Part shown: piece by piece, positions 48,033 through 58,040 of the stretch | Position numbering within the stretch: position 1 is the first letter of the stretch | How the letters are laid out: the number at the start of each line of letters is the position of its first letter | Source of the DNA: Methyloversatilis sp. | GTDB lineage: Bacteria; Pseudomonadota; Gammaproteobacteria; Burkholderiales; Rhodocyclaceae | Length of the DNA stretch: 64,000 bases | Direction of reading: 5' to 3' | NCBI RefSeq assembly: GCF_030696805.1 | Contig: NZ_JAUYRO010000012.1 | Coordinates: 124,001-188,000 of the forward strand | Made by a program: the position numbers and the translations under genes | Notes under the pieces: generated by a model | Seen by the model: the letters and a program-made list of their open reading frames with translations, nothing else | Told to the model about the DNA's origin: nothing | Database searches by the model: none

Positions 48033-48617
48033 ATGAAGCAGGGAATTTCGCCGCTTGCGCGCCGCGTGCTGACGCTGGGCGCGGGGCTTGCGTTACTGTC
48101 GTCCGCGGTGCAGGCGGCAGGCAGCTATTCGCGAGTGTTGCCGGAAAAGAGTTCGCTGGCTTTCGTGTCGCAGCAGATGGGCGTATCGGTCGACGGCCGG
48201 TTCACCCGCTTTTCGGCCACGCTGGACTTCGACCTTGCGAAGCCGGAAGCCGGTAGCGCCACGCTCGACATCGAACTGGCGTCGATCGATGCCGGCGGGC
48301 CGGAAGCGAACGACGAGGTCAAGGGCAAGAACTGGTTCAACGTGAAGGAGCACCCGACGGCGCGCTTCGTGTCCAGTTCGGTCAAGCCGCTCGGCAACAA
48401 CCGTTACGAGGTGCGCGGCCAGATGAGCATCAAGGGCAAGACGCGCGAGGTCGCTGCGCCCTTCACGCTGAAGCCTGACGGCACCGGTGCGCTGCTGGAA
48501 GGCAGCTTCCCGATCAAGCGCCTTGAATTCGGTGTCGGCACCGGCGCCTGGGGCGATACCTCGGTCGTTGCCGACGAGGTGGAGATCCGTTTCAAGCTGG
48601 CCGTTGCAGGCAAGTAA
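48033..48617 (+). CDS. YceI family periplasmic protein (first copy)
   Basis: A 194-residue YceI-like lipocalin-fold protein with a signal peptide (to about residue 29). The body has the LAFVSQQMGVSVDGRFTRFSATLDFD, IELASIDAGGPEANDEV and VKEHPTARFVSSSVK blocks typical of the family, ending in WGDTSVVADEVEIRFKLAV. The family binds long isoprenoid-type lipids such as ubiquinone precursors. It is the first of two adjacent paralogues. Confidence 0.9.
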   Translation: MKQGISPLARRVLTLGAGLALLSSAVQAAGSYSRVLPEKSSLAFVSQQMGVSVDGRFTRFSATLDFDLAKPEAGSATLDIELASIDAGGPEANDEVKGKNWFNVKEHPTARFVSSSVKPLGNNRYEVRGQMSIKGKTREVAAPFTLKPDGTGALLEGSFPIKRLEFGVGTGAWGDTSVVADEVEIRFKLAVAGK

Positions 48618-48654
48618 GCCGCCGTCCTCCCTTCAACACAATTCTGGAAACCAC

Positions 48655-49227
48655 ATGAAATTCACTCCCGCTCTGTTCGGCCTTCTGATGGGCGCTTCGC
48701 TGACTACCGGTGCGATGGCGGCCGACAGCTACACCATCGATTCGCGTCACACCTTTCCGACCTTCGAAATCAACCACCTCGGGTTTTCGACCCAGCGCGG
48801 CCGCTTCAACAGCACCAGCGGCAAGATCATGCTGGTGCCGTCGCAGAACAGCGGCAGCATCGAGGTGAAGATCGATACCGCCTCGATCGACATGGGGCTC
48901 GAAGCGTGGGACAAGCACATGCGCGGCGAGGACTTCTTCAATTCCGAGCAGTTTCCGGTCATGACCTTCAAATCCACGAAGCTCATGTTCGATGGCGACA
49001 AGCTGGTGGGTGCCGAAGGCGACCTGACGCTGCTCGGGGTGACCAGGCCGGTCACGCTGGACGTCAAGGGCTTTGCGTGCGGCACGCATCCGATCAACAA
49101 GAAGCCACTGTGCGGCGCCGACATTTCGACCACGATCAAGCGCTCCGACTTCGGCATGACCAAATACGTGCCGGGCATCAGCGACATCGTCTACATCGAA
49201 ATTCCGGTCGAGGCTTTCCGCGACTGA
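48655..49227 (+). CDS. YceI family periplasmic protein (second copy)
   Basis: A 190-residue YceI protein with a signal peptide (cut near AMA-AD). Motifs are YTIDSRHTFPTFEINHLGFS, DTASIDMGLEAWDKHMRGEDFF and VTLDVKGFACGTHPINKKPLCGADI with two cysteines. It is closer to the classic YceI than the preceding copy and 37 bases downstream of it. Likely shared transcript. Confidence 0.92.
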   Translation: MKFTPALFGLLMGASLTTGAMAADSYTIDSRHTFPTFEINHLGFSTQRGRFNSTSGKIMLVPSQNSGSIEVKIDTASIDMGLEAWDKHMRGEDFFNSEQFPVMTFKSTKLMFDGDKLVGAEGDLTLLGVTRPVTLDVKGFACGTHPINKKPLCGADISTTIKRSDFGMTKYVPGISDIVYIEIPVEAFRD

Positions 49228-49267
49228 GCGCAGCGGTCGGAGAGCGGGCCGGATCCGACCGGACTGA

Positions 49268-49771
49268 ATGGACACGCTGAAGTATCTGGCCGGCTATCCG
49301 GCGCACATCCAGGATCAGGTGCGTGCGCTGATCGAGCAGGGCCGCCTTGCCGAAACACTGAAGGCACGCTACCCCGACTCGCACGCGGTGCGCAGCGACG
49401 GCGCACTGTACGATTACGTGCTCGCATTGAAGCAGCGCCACTTGCGCAACGGGGCACCGATCAACAAGGTGATGTACGACAGCAGCCTCGGTCTGGTCGC
49501 CCGGGCGCTCGGCACGCACACCACGGTGTCGCGCGTGCAGGGTGGCAAGCTGAAGGCCAAGCACGAAATACGGGTCGCCACATTGTTCCGCGACGCGCCA
49601 CCGGAATTCCTGAAAATGATTGTCGTGCACGAACTGGCCCACCTGAAGTCGCGCGAGCACGACAAGGCGTTCTACCAGTTGTGTACACATATGGAACCGC
49701 AGTATCACCAGTACGAATTCGATCTACGGCTGCACCTGACCCAGCTCGACCTGTGCGGCGGGCCCGCCTGA
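49268..49771 (+). CDS. YgjP-like metallopeptidase (DUF45/WLM type)
   Basis: A 167-residue protein with the zinc motif VVHELAHLKSREHDKAFY (HExxH and a second His) that is diagnostic of YgjP/DUF45-type metalloproteases, and the C-terminal PQYHQYEFDLRLHL block. It has no signal peptide, so it acts in the cytoplasm. Substrate unknown. It ends 5 bases before the patatin gene. Confidence 0.87.
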   Translation: MDTLKYLAGYPAHIQDQVRALIEQGRLAETLKARYPDSHAVRSDGALYDYVLALKQRHLRNGAPINKVMYDSSLGLVARALGTHTTVSRVQGGKLKAKHEIRVATLFRDAPPEFLKMIVVHELAHLKSREHDKAFYQLCTHMEPQYHQYEFDLRLHLTQLDLCGGPA

Positions 49772-49776
49772 ATCCG

Positions 49777-50679
49777 ATGAGCAAGCGACCTACCGTATCG
49801 CTGGTGCTCGGTTCCGGCGGCGCGCGCGGGCTGGCACACATCGGTGTCATCCGCGAGCTGGAATCGCGCGGCTACGACATCCGCGCCATTTCGGGCTCGT
49901 CGATGGGCGCGCTGGTCGGTGGCATCCATGCGCTGGGCGGACTTGGCGCCTACGAAAAGTGGGTGACCGCGCTGGGTCAGTCAGACATGCTCCGACTGCT
50001 CGACCTCACGTTGTCCGGCGGCGGCCTGATCCGCGGCGAGGTGCTCATCCAGCGCCTGCGCGAGCTGGTCGGCGAATGCAATATCGAAGACCTGCCGCTC
50101 GACTACACGGCGGTCGCCGTCGACATCGAACGCGGGCGCGAGGTGTGGCTGTCGGATGGCTCGCTGTTCGAAGCCATCCGTGCGTCGATGGCCGTGCCAT
50201 CAGTGTTCACGCCACACGCCTACCGCGGCCGCCTGCTGGTCGACGGCGGCCTGCTCAATCCGGTGCCGGTGGGGCCGACCCTGCGCACGCTGACCGATCT
50301 GACGGTGATCGTCGATCTGAATGGCGAAGCCGTCATGCCGCCGCCTCTGCACGCCGACGCGGATCCCGGCCCGCTGGCGCGGCTGCGCAGCTACCTGCCC
50401 GGTGGCATCGGCAATGGCGCGGTGAAGGTCGCCGAATCAGGGCTGGCCATGTCGGATGTGCTGATGCGTTCGCTGGAAACCATGCAGGCCGCCCTGACGC
50501 GTCGCAACCTGGCGGTGTTCTGGCCCGATGTGGTGATCAGCGTGCCGAAGAACACCTGCCGGTTTCATGAATTTCATCTGGCGTCGCCGCTGATCGAGTA
50601 CGGCCGCCGTCTTGCCATCGACGCGCTGGACCGGCTGGAGGCGTCGCCCGGCGCGCGCGGCGGGCCGCCGTCGCCCTGA
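49777..50679 (+). CDS. patatin-like phospholipase
   Basis: A 300-residue patatin-fold lipid acyl hydrolase of the RssA type. The oxyanion motif LGSGGARGLAHIGV (11-24), nucleophile elbow GSSMG with Ser42, and the catalytic dyad Asp in LLVDGGLLNP are intact. The hydrolase would release fatty acid from phospholipid at the inner membrane. ATG 49777 starts the conserved domain. Confidence 0.92.
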   Translation: MSKRPTVSLVLGSGGARGLAHIGVIRELESRGYDIRAISGSSMGALVGGIHALGGLGAYEKWVTALGQSDMLRLLDLTLSGGGLIRGEVLIQRLRELVGECNIEDLPLDYTAVAVDIERGREVWLSDGSLFEAIRASMAVPSVFTPHAYRGRLLVDGGLLNPVPVGPTLRTLTDLTVIVDLNGEAVMPPPLHADADPGPLARLRSYLPGGIGNGAVKVAESGLAMSDVLMRSLETMQAALTRRNLAVFWPDVVISVPKNTCRFHEFHLASPLIEYGRRLAIDALDRLEASPGARGGPPSP

Positions 50680-52122
50680 TCAGTCGCTGCCGAGCCGCTT
50701 CACCTTCACGTCGCGCCCCTTCACCCGCCCGCCGTCGAGCCGGCGCACCACCTCGTCGGCAATGTTGCGTTCCACCGCGACATAGGTCAGGTAGTCGGTC
50801 ACGTCGATCCGGCCCACCTGCTCGCGGGTGAAGCCGGCTTCGCCGGTCAGCGCGCCCAGCACGTCGCCCGGCCGCATCTTTTCCTTGCGCCCGCCGAGAA
50901 TCTGCAAGGTGGCCATCGGCGGCACCAGCGGTGCATGACCGGCCGGTTCCAGTTCCGCCACCGGCTGCCATTCGAGCGCCACGCCCTGCGCCTTTTCGAT
51001 GCGCAGCGCCCGGCCCATCTCGTTTCGGCTGACCAGGCTGAGTGCCCAGCCCTCGGCGTCACCGCGCCCGGTGCGTCCGATGCGATGCACGTGCACCTCC
51101 GGGTCGGGTGTCACGTCGACGTTGATCACCGCTTCGAGCTTGTCGATGTCCAGCCCGCGCGCGGCCACGTCAGTGGCCACCAGCACCGATGCGCTGCGGT
51201 GCGCGAAACGCACCAGCACCTGGTCGCGCTCGCGCTGTTCCATGTCGCCATACAGTGCCAGCGCTTCGAAACCCTGTGCGCTCAGCCGGTCCGCCAGTTC
51301 GCGGCAGCGTGCCTTGGTATTGCAGAACGCCAGCGTGCTGACCGGCCGGAAGTGGCGCAGCAGCTGCGCCACGGCGTCGAGCCGCTCGGTGTTGTCGATT
51401 TCGTAGAAGCGCTGGCGGATCTTGCCGGCCGCATGCTGCGTGGCGACCTGCACCCGTTCGGGCTCGCGCAGGAACTGCGACGCCAGCTTTTCGATGCCGG
51501 GCGGGAACGTGGCCGAGAACAGCAGGGTCTGGCGCGCGGCCGGGCACTGTTGCGCGATCCACACGATATCGTCGAAGAAGCCCATGTCGAGCATGCGGTC
51601 GGCTTCGTCGAGCACCAGCATGTTCAGGCCGCGCATATCCAGCGTGCCGCGTTCCAGGTGATCCATGATGCGGCCCGGCGTGCCGACCGCCACGTGCGCA
51701 CCGTGCTCCAGACTGCCGATCTGCGGCCCCATCTTCGCTCCGCCGCACAGCGTCACCACCTTGATGTTGTCGGTGGCGCGCGCCAGACGGCGGATTTCCT
51801 TCGCCACCTGATCGGCCAGTTCGCGCGTCGGGCACAGCACCAGCGCCTGTGGGGAAAACCAGCGCGGATTGAGTTTGGCCAGCAAGGGCAACGCAAACGC
51901 CGCCGTCTTGCCACTGCCGGTCTTCGCCTGCGCGATCAGGTCGCGCCCGGCCAGCGCCAGCGGCAGTGTCGCCGCCTGCACCGGCGTCATCGCGAGGTAG
52001 CCGAGCGTGTTGAGGTTGGCGAGCGTCTCGGGCGCCAGCGGCAAGGTGTCGAAAGCGGTTTCAGTCACCGCCGGCGGTGCGAGGTCGGGGGGCGTGGATT
52101 CGGAAGCTGTGGATTCGGTCAT
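50680..52122 (-). CDS. dbpA: ATP-dependent RNA helicase DbpA
   Basis: A 480-residue DEAD-box helicase. Seen are the Q motif (MTPVQ), Walker A AKTGSGKT, DEAD, SAT as LLFSATFPP, and HRIGRTGR, followed by a C-terminal DbpA-type RNA-binding domain (ATLQILGGRKEKMRPGDVLGAL...) that recognises hairpin 92 of 23S rRNA. It is thus a 50S assembly factor. Its 3' end abuts the convergent patatin gene (stop to stop, no gap). Confidence 0.93.
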   Translation of the reverse strand: MTESTASESTPPDLAPPAVTETAFDTLPLAPETLANLNTLGYLAMTPVQAATLPLALAGRDLIAQAKTGSGKTAAFALPLLAKLNPRWFSPQALVLCPTRELADQVAKEIRRLARATDNIKVVTLCGGAKMGPQIGSLEHGAHVAVGTPGRIMDHLERGTLDMRGLNMLVLDEADRMLDMGFFDDIVWIAQQCPAARQTLLFSATFPPGIEKLASQFLREPERVQVATQHAAGKIRQRFYEIDNTERLDAVAQLLRHFRPVSTLAFCNTKARCRELADRLSAQGFEALALYGDMEQRERDQVLVRFAHRSASVLVATDVAARGLDIDKLEAVINVDVTPDPEVHVHRIGRTGRGDAEGWALSLVSRNEMGRALRIEKAQGVALEWQPVAELEPAGHAPLVPPMATLQILGGRKEKMRPGDVLGALTGEAGFTREQVGRIDVTDYLTYVAVERNIADEVVRRLDGGRVKGRDVKVKRLGSD

Positions 52123-52227
52123 GCGCAATTATAAGGGCCCGTGCCAGCCCGGCACGTGCATCGCCCTTGCGCCCTGGCGCGCGGCTCCACCAGAATGCGC
52201 CGACAGCATCCGACAGGCAGCGAACCG

Positions 52228-53142
52228 ATGAAACGCATCGTCATCCTCGGCACCGGCGGCACCATCGCCGGCCAGGCGCGCAGCGCAGCCGACAGCACCG
52301 GCTATATTGCCGGCACGATCGGCGTGGCGGATCTGATCGCGGCCGTGCCGCCGCTGGCGGCGTTTGCGATCGATGCCGAGCAGGTCGCCCAGACCGACAG
52401 CAAGGACATGACTTTCGCCATCTGGCGTGCGCTGGCGCAGCGGATTGCGCATCACCTTGCGCGCGATGACGTCTCAGGCATTGTCATCACCCACGGCACG
52501 GATACGCTGGAAGAAACCGCCTTCTTCCTGCACCGCGTGCTGGCGCCGGCCAAGCCGGTCGTGCTGACCGCCGCGATGCGCCCGGCCGGCGCGCTGGCCG
52601 CCGATGGACCACAGAACCTGCTCGATGCCGTGCGCCTTGCTTGCTCGCCGCAAGCGAGCGGCGTACTGGTCTGCATGGCAGGCAGCGTTCACGCAGGCTG
52701 CGAGGTGCGCAAGGCGCATCCTTACCGAATCGACGCCTTCGATTCCGGCGATGCCGGACCGCTCGCCTACATCGAAGAGGGCGTGCTGCGCCGCCTGCGC
52801 GACTGGCCGCGAGGTGATGCGCTGGGTCTGACGCGTGTGCTGTGCGAAGACTGGCCGCGCGTCGATATCGTGCTGAACCATGCTGGTGCCGACGGCGTTC
52901 TGGTCGATGCGCTGTGCGCGCTCGGTGCGCGTGGCATCGTCGCGGCGGGCACCGGCAACGGCACCCTCGGCGCACCACTCGAGGCGGCACTGCTGCGTGC
53001 GCAGGCAGGCGGCGTCGCCGTGCTGCGCACCAGCCGAACCGCACGCGGCAGTGTCATCGACGCACCTGGCGCTATGTTGCCTGGCGCGGGCGCGCTCACG
53101 CCGGTGCAGGCGCGCGTCGAGTTGATGTTGAGGTTGATGTAA
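52228..53142 (+). CDS. L-asparaginase
   Basis: A 304-residue asparaginase of the bacterial type I/II fold. The first catalytic threonine is Thr12 (GTGGTIAG) and the second is in ITHGTDTLEETAFFL. There is no signal peptide, so it is a cytoplasmic form. It is divergent from dbpA, 105 bases away. Glutaminase side activity is possible in this family. Confidence 0.9.
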   Translation: MKRIVILGTGGTIAGQARSAADSTGYIAGTIGVADLIAAVPPLAAFAIDAEQVAQTDSKDMTFAIWRALAQRIAHHLARDDVSGIVITHGTDTLEETAFFLHRVLAPAKPVVLTAAMRPAGALAADGPQNLLDAVRLACSPQASGVLVCMAGSVHAGCEVRKAHPYRIDAFDSGDAGPLAYIEEGVLRRLRDWPRGDALGLTRVLCEDWPRVDIVLNHAGADGVLVDALCALGARGIVAAGTGNGTLGAPLEAALLRAQAGGVAVLRTSRTARGSVIDAPGAMLPGAGALTPVQARVELMLRLM

Positions 53143-53299
53143 CACGCGGCAGCAGCGCTGGACGTCAGTTCGCCCGTCACGACGCTTCGTGAATTTCACG
53201 CAGCCACGCAGGTGAATCGACACGATGCGCTTTACACTTCGGCATTGTGCACACAGACAACAAAGTCGCCCGAGCGACTGCTGATCGAACAACGCCCTG

Positions 53300-54856
53300 A
53301 TGCGACGCCGCGCATTCATCACGCTGCTGACGGTCGCTGCCCTTTTTGCCGGGCTGCTGCCGCTCGCTGCAGCGCTCTATTTTTCCTGGAGCTATACGCT
53401 CAGGGTCGAAACGCTGCACCTCGATGCGCTGGCGCAGCAGGCCTTGCTCCGCGCCGAGCAGGTGTTCGACGAGGCGCAGTCCGAGCTGCATGGCCTCGAC
53501 ACGGTTCCGGACACCCCGTGCTCGCCAGCCCACATCGAGCGCATGCGGCAGATCGCCTATTGCACGCCGTTCGTGCGCGAGATCGCCTACACCCGTGACG
53601 GCCGCATTCAGTGCAGCAGCATGGGTCCGGGCGAGGAAAACGGCATCCGCTCGCTGCCCGCTGCCGACTGGACGGATGGCAAGGGACGCCAGATATGGTT
53701 CCGGCTGACGCATCCGCTCGACGACGCACGACCGTCTGTCGCCATCGGGCGCGGTTCGCACCTCGCGCTGATCCACGCCAGCCATTTTCAGATACGCAGC
53801 ATCGCCGACACCCGGCTGGTCGTGCTGAGCATTACCGACTGGCTGCCGCTTGCCGTGGTTGACGAGCCGCTGCTGCCCAGCATGATCGATACCGCGGTGA
53901 CTGGCCGCGTGCAAATCGAGGGCGACCGCCTGTACGCCGTCGCCCAGTCCGGCCAGTTGCCCATCGTGGCGGTGGCGGCGCAGTCGCGCGCCCAACTGCT
54001 CGCGGCATGGACAGAGCCGCTGGTGATGACCACGCTGTTCGGCATACTGGTGAGCACGCTGATGGTGTGGGCGGTGCGCCGGTTCACGCGCCAGTTCTTT
54101 TCGCCGGCCACGGCGCTGCTCGCGGCCATCCGGCGCGGCGAGTTGCGGGTGGCCTACCACCCGCAGATCCGCCTGTCCGACGGCCGCTGCGTCGGTGCAG
54201 AACTGCTGGTGCGCTGGCCTGATCAGAACGAGCCGGTCATGAGCACCGACGATCTGGTGCATCTGGCCGAACATTCGGGCTTCGAACACGAAATCACCGC
54301 GCACGTGCTGCGTACAGCCGTCGCAGAAATTGGCGACCTGCTGCAACGCCGCCCCGAACTGACGGTGTCGTTGAACGTGGCATCGCACGATCTGGAAAGC
54401 GGCGGTCTGAGCGAACTGCTGTCCGACGTGCTGGACGGCAACGGTATCCGGCGCAGCCAGCTCGAACTCGAGCTGACCGAACGCAACCTGATCCAGGCCG
54501 GTTCGGCCGGCCTCGTACTGGCGCAACTGCGCGAGGCGGGTCACAAGGTGCTGCTCGACGATTTCGGCACCGGCTATTCCAGTCTGTCCTACCTGCATGA
54601 CCTGCCGGTCGACGCGCTCAAGATCGACCGCGCTTTCGTCGGTACCATCGGCGCCGATTCGCCGCATGCGCCGCTGGTGCCGCACATCGCCGAAATCGCC
54701 CGCGCACGCAAGCTGCAGATGGTGGCCGAAGGCGTCGAGACGGAACAGCAGGCGACCTATCTGCGGGAGCAGGGCGTGCAGATCGCGCAAGGCTTCCTGT
54801 ACGCTCGGCCGATGGATGCCGCCGAATTCCGTCAGTTCCTCGCCACGCGCGCCTGA
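53300..54856 (+). CDS. EAL cyclic-di-GMP phosphodiesterase with CSS periplasmic sensor
   Basis: A 518-residue two-pass membrane protein. TM1 is about 8-30 and TM2 about 238-256. The periplasmic domain between them carries the CSS motif (IQCSSMG, Cys105) with further cysteines at 74 and 88, as in E. coli PdeC-type redox-sensing EAL proteins. The cytoplasmic EAL domain (about 275-515) keeps the catalytic set: ELLVRW (E-x-L), SLNVAS, ELTER, LLDDFGTGYSS, LKIDRAF, EGVET and QGFLYARP. Active hydrolysis of c-di-GMP is therefore expected. It is 30 bases ahead of an ABC exporter pair, with no functional link visible. Confidence 0.92.
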   Translation: MRRRAFITLLTVAALFAGLLPLAAALYFSWSYTLRVETLHLDALAQQALLRAEQVFDEAQSELHGLDTVPDTPCSPAHIERMRQIAYCTPFVREIAYTRDGRIQCSSMGPGEENGIRSLPAADWTDGKGRQIWFRLTHPLDDARPSVAIGRGSHLALIHASHFQIRSIADTRLVVLSITDWLPLAVVDEPLLPSMIDTAVTGRVQIEGDRLYAVAQSGQLPIVAVAAQSRAQLLAAWTEPLVMTTLFGILVSTLMVWAVRRFTRQFFSPATALLAAIRRGELRVAYHPQIRLSDGRCVGAELLVRWPDQNEPVMSTDDLVHLAEHSGFEHEITAHVLRTAVAEIGDLLQRRPELTVSLNVASHDLESGGLSELLSDVLDGNGIRRSQLELELTERNLIQAGSAGLVLAQLREAGHKVLLDDFGTGYSSLSYLHDLPVDALKIDRAFVGTIGADSPHAPLVPHIAEIARARKLQMVAEGVETEQQATYLREQGVQIAQGFLYARPMDAAEFRQFLATRA

Positions 54857-54886
54857 ACGTACGGCGCGGCGCGCAGTCCATCCGCC

Positions 54887-55573
54887 GTGCTTTCCCTGAC
54901 TGCCCTCTGCAAGACCCTGCCCGGGGCGCCGTCGCGCGTGCTGCTGCAGGCGCTCGACCTTGACATCGCCGCTGGCGAGCATGTGGCGGTGATCGGCGAA
55001 TCCGGCTCCGGCAAATCCACGCTGCTCAACGTCGTGGCGGCACTCGATCGCCCGGATGCGGGCCGTGTGCGTTTCGACGGGGTCGAGGTGTCGGCGCTGG
55101 ACGATGACGCCGCCACCGTGTGGCGGCGCACCCGGGTCGGCTTCGTGTTCCAGGCCTTCCATGTGCTGCCCTGGCTGAGCCTGCGTGACAACGTTGCGCT
55201 GCCGCTGGCGCTGGCCGGTGTGTCGCTGCGCGAGCGCCGCCGGCGGGCGCTTGCGCAGCTGGCAACGGTCGGGCTGGCGAACCGTGCCGATGACAGTCCG
55301 ACGCAACTGTCCGGTGGCGAACTGCAGCGCGTGGCGATCGCGCGCGCGCTGGTGCACCAGCCACGCCTGCTGCTGGCGGACGAGCCGACCGGCAATCTGG
55401 ACGCCGACAACGCCGAGCGGATCGCCGCGCTGCTGCGCGATGCCGTGAAGTCGGGCGGCGCCTGCGGCCTGCTGGTCACCCATTCGGCCACCGTCGCGGC
55501 CACCGCGGACCGCGTGCTCAGGCTGGGTCGCGACGGCCGCCTGCATCCGGCCGACGCGCACGTCGATGCTTGA
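54887..55573 (+). CDS. ABC transporter ATP-binding protein, LolD/MacB type
   Basis: A 228-residue ATPase with Walker A GESGSGKST (37-45), LSGGE signature, Walker B LLLADEP and the GNLD D-loop, all intact. The sequence fits the LolD/MacB class that works with FtsX-like permeases. The start is GTG. It overlaps the permease gene by 8 bases. Confidence 0.92.
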   Translation: MLSLTALCKTLPGAPSRVLLQALDLDIAAGEHVAVIGESGSGKSTLLNVVAALDRPDAGRVRFDGVEVSALDDDAATVWRRTRVGFVFQAFHVLPWLSLRDNVALPLALAGVSLRERRRRALAQLATVGLANRADDSPTQLSGGELQRVAIARALVHQPRLLLADEPTGNLDADNAERIAALLRDAVKSGGACGLLVTHSATVAATADRVLRLGRDGRLHPADAHVDA

Positions 55574-58040
55574 GCTGCTGTGTCGCTCGGCCTGGCGCGG
55601 CGCAAGCCGGCTTGCGCTGCTGGCCATCGCGCTCGGCGTGGCGCTCGGGGTGGCGGTATCCGCCATTCACCGGGCCGCGCTCGACGAGTTCGAATCCGGC
55701 CTGCGCGCGGTGTCGGGCTCGGCCGATCTGGAAGTGGTCGCAGCGCGCGGCATGGACGAATCGGTCTATCCCTTGCTCGCCCGCCTGCCCGACGTGGCAT
55801 ACGCCAGCCCGCTGGTCGAGCGCGAACTTGACGTTGCGGTCGGCGCGCACACGCTGAAGCTGCGCGTCATCGGCGTCGACGCCTTTCGCGCGGCGGCGGT
55901 GCAGCCGACCTTGCTGCCGCCGGCTGGCGACATCGGACGCCTGCTTGAGCCCGGTCAGGTCTTTCTGAGCCCCGCGGCCGGTCAGGCGCTCGGGGTGCAG
56001 CCGGGGCAGACGCTGATGCTCGGGCGCGACGGCACGTCCTTCACCATCGCCGGCTGGCTGCCATCGGCCGGCAGCGGCGCCGTGCTGGCGGTGATGGATA
56101 TCGGAGAGGCGCAGTGGCGGCTGGCCACCATCGGTCAGATCAGCCGTGTCGCACTGCGCCTGCGTGAAGGTGTGAATCGCGCCGACGCGACCGCGCGCAT
56201 TGCGGCCGTGCTGCCGCCGGGCGTGCACTGGCAAACCCCGGCGCAGGCGCTGGAGCGGGCGGACCGGCTGTCGCGCGCCTACCGCGTCAATCTGGGTCTG
56301 CTGGCGCTGATCGCGCTGGCGGTCGGCAGCTTTCTGGTGGCAGCGACCCAGGCAGCGGCGATTGCGCGGCGCACGGCCGAAATCGCCTTTCTGCGGGCGG
56401 CCGGGCTCACCCGCGCGCAGCTGTTCCGGATGCTGATCGGCGAGGGCGCGCTGCTGGGTGCGTGCGGCGCGCTGCTGGGCATCGCGTTTGGTCACGCCCT
56501 GGCGGCGCTCGCGCTGACGCTGATCGGTGCCGATCTGGGCGCCGGACTGGTATCCGGCGTGGCGCCGGCGCTGTCATTCGATATCGCGGCCAGCGTCGGC
56601 TTCGGCCTGCTCGGCGTGGCCAGCGCGGCCGCCGGCGCCGCCTGGCCGGCGCGCGATGCGCTGATGATTGCGCCCGCGCAGGCGTTGCGGGCCGGGCATT
56701 TCGGCCCGCCGCTGCACACGCTGGGAAGCACCCGCCGCGCAGTGGCGGCACTGATCGCGCTGCTGCTGGGCGTCGCCGCTGCGTCGCTGCCACCACTGGC
56801 CGGACTGCCGCTGGGCGGCTATGCGGCGATTGCCTGCGTGCTGGTCGCTGCCGTGCTCGCCGTGCCGCCACTGGCCCGGGCGCTGGCGCGGCGCTTGCCG
56901 ACGTTTTCGGCCGTACCGCTGGATCTTGCGCGGGCGCGGCTGATGGCCGAACCCGGGTTTGCATCGCGCAGCGCAGCCGGCGTGCTCGCCGCCACGGCAC
57001 TGATCGTCGCGATGGCCGTCATGGTGTCGTCCTTCCGCAGCTCGGTCGATCGCTGGCTGACCGACGTGCTGCCGGCCGAGTTGTACCTGCGCGGCGATCG
57101 AGATCGACCATGGGCGGAGGACATCGAAGCGCGGCTGGCGGCAGTGCCGGGTGTCGAACGGCTGGAAGCCATCCGCCATCAGAGCCTGTTGCTGAGCGCA
57201 GACCTTCCGGCCGTCGCGCTGATCGCCCGGCCGCTGCCGGATGATGCCGGCCGCGTGCTGCCGCGCGTCGGTGGGTCGGTGGCATCGGGGGCGCTGCCTC
57301 AGGTGTGGGCGTCGGAGGCGATGGCGGATCTGTATGGCTGGGTGCCCGGCCGTGAGGTCGATCTGCCGGTCGCCGGGCAGTCGCTGCGCGTCGAGGTCGC
57401 CGGCCTGTGGCGTGACTACGCGCGCCAGCACGGCGCGGTGGTGATCGATCTGGCGCGCTATCGCGCGCTGACCGGTGACACCGCTGCCGACGATTTCGGG
57501 CTGTGGCTCGACGCAGGGTCCGATGAAGAGGACGTCGCGCGTGGGCTGCGCGATGCCAGCGGCAAGGGCGAGGCGCTGGAACTGACGTCGAGCGACGAGG
57601 TGCGACGCCTGTCGCTTGGCGTGTTCGACCGCACCTTCGCCGCGACCTATGCGCTCGAAGCGGCGTCGGCGCTCATCGGCCTCGCCGGCATCGCCGCCGC
57701 GTTTGCTGCTTCGGCCAGCGCGCGCGCGCGCGAGTTCGGGCTGCTGCGCCACCTCGGCTGCACGCGCAAGCAGATCGCCGCGCAACTCGCGGCAGAAGGG
57801 CTGCTGTCCGCGTTGCCCGGTCTGCTGCTGGGGCTGGTCGCCGGGTTCGCGATGAGTGCGCTGCTGATTGAAGTCGTGAACCGCCAGTCCTTCCACTGGA
57901 GCATGGACTGGGTGGTGCCCTGGGGCTGGCTCGCCGTCATTGTGTTCGCCATGCTGGCAGCCTCGACGCTCGCGGCGATACTGGGCGCCCGCGGTGCGCT
58001 GGGTGTGGCCGCGGTGCGTGCGGTAAAGCTGGATGACTGA
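55566..58040 (+). CDS. FtsX-like ABC transporter permease
   Basis: An 824-residue permease. An N-terminal membrane anchor (ASRLALLAIALGVALGVAV) and a large periplasmic domain (about 40-240) precede a first FtsX core, with later membrane segments and a second FtsX core near the C-terminus (LEAASALIGLAGIAAAF, LLSALPGLLLGLVAGF, WLAVIVFAMLAASTLA). This long double-FtsX form with its own LolD-type ATPase resembles predicted lipoprotein or hydrophobic-compound exporters. Its substrate is unknown. Confidence 0.88.
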   Translation: MLELLCRSAWRGASRLALLAIALGVALGVAVSAIHRAALDEFESGLRAVSGSADLEVVAARGMDESVYPLLARLPDVAYASPLVERELDVAVGAHTLKLRVIGVDAFRAAAVQPTLLPPAGDIGRLLEPGQVFLSPAAGQALGVQPGQTLMLGRDGTSFTIAGWLPSAGSGAVLAVMDIGEAQWRLATIGQISRVALRLREGVNRADATARIAAVLPPGVHWQTPAQALERADRLSRAYRVNLGLLALIALAVGSFLVAATQAAAIARRTAEIAFLRAAGLTRAQLFRMLIGEGALLGACGALLGIAFGHALAALALTLIGADLGAGLVSGVAPALSFDIAASVGFGLLGVASAAAGAAWPARDALMIAPAQALRAGHFGPPLHTLGSTRRAVAALIALLLGVAAASLPPLAGLPLGGYAAIACVLVAAVLAVPPLARALARRLPTFSAVPLDLARARLMAEPGFASRSAAGVLAATALIVAMAVMVSSFRSSVDRWLTDVLPAELYLRGDRDRPWAEDIEARLAAVPGVERLEAIRHQSLLLSADLPAVALIARPLPDDAGRVLPRVGGSVASGALPQVWASEAMADLYGWVPGREVDLPVAGQSLRVEVAGLWRDYARQHGAVVIDLARYRALTGDTAADDFGLWLDAGSDEEDVARGLRDASGKGEALELTSSDEVRRLSLGVFDRTFAATYALEAASALIGLAGIAAAFAASASARAREFGLLRHLGCTRKQIAAQLAAEGLLSALPGLLLGLVAGFAMSALLIEVVNRQSFHWSMDWVVPWGWLAVIVFAMLAASTLAAILGARGALGVAAVRAVKLDD

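Noticed and set aside
53177-55666. An 829-codon open frame antisense to the EAL and ABC genes
   Set aside because: Shadow frame; Arg/Gln/His-rich with no motif.
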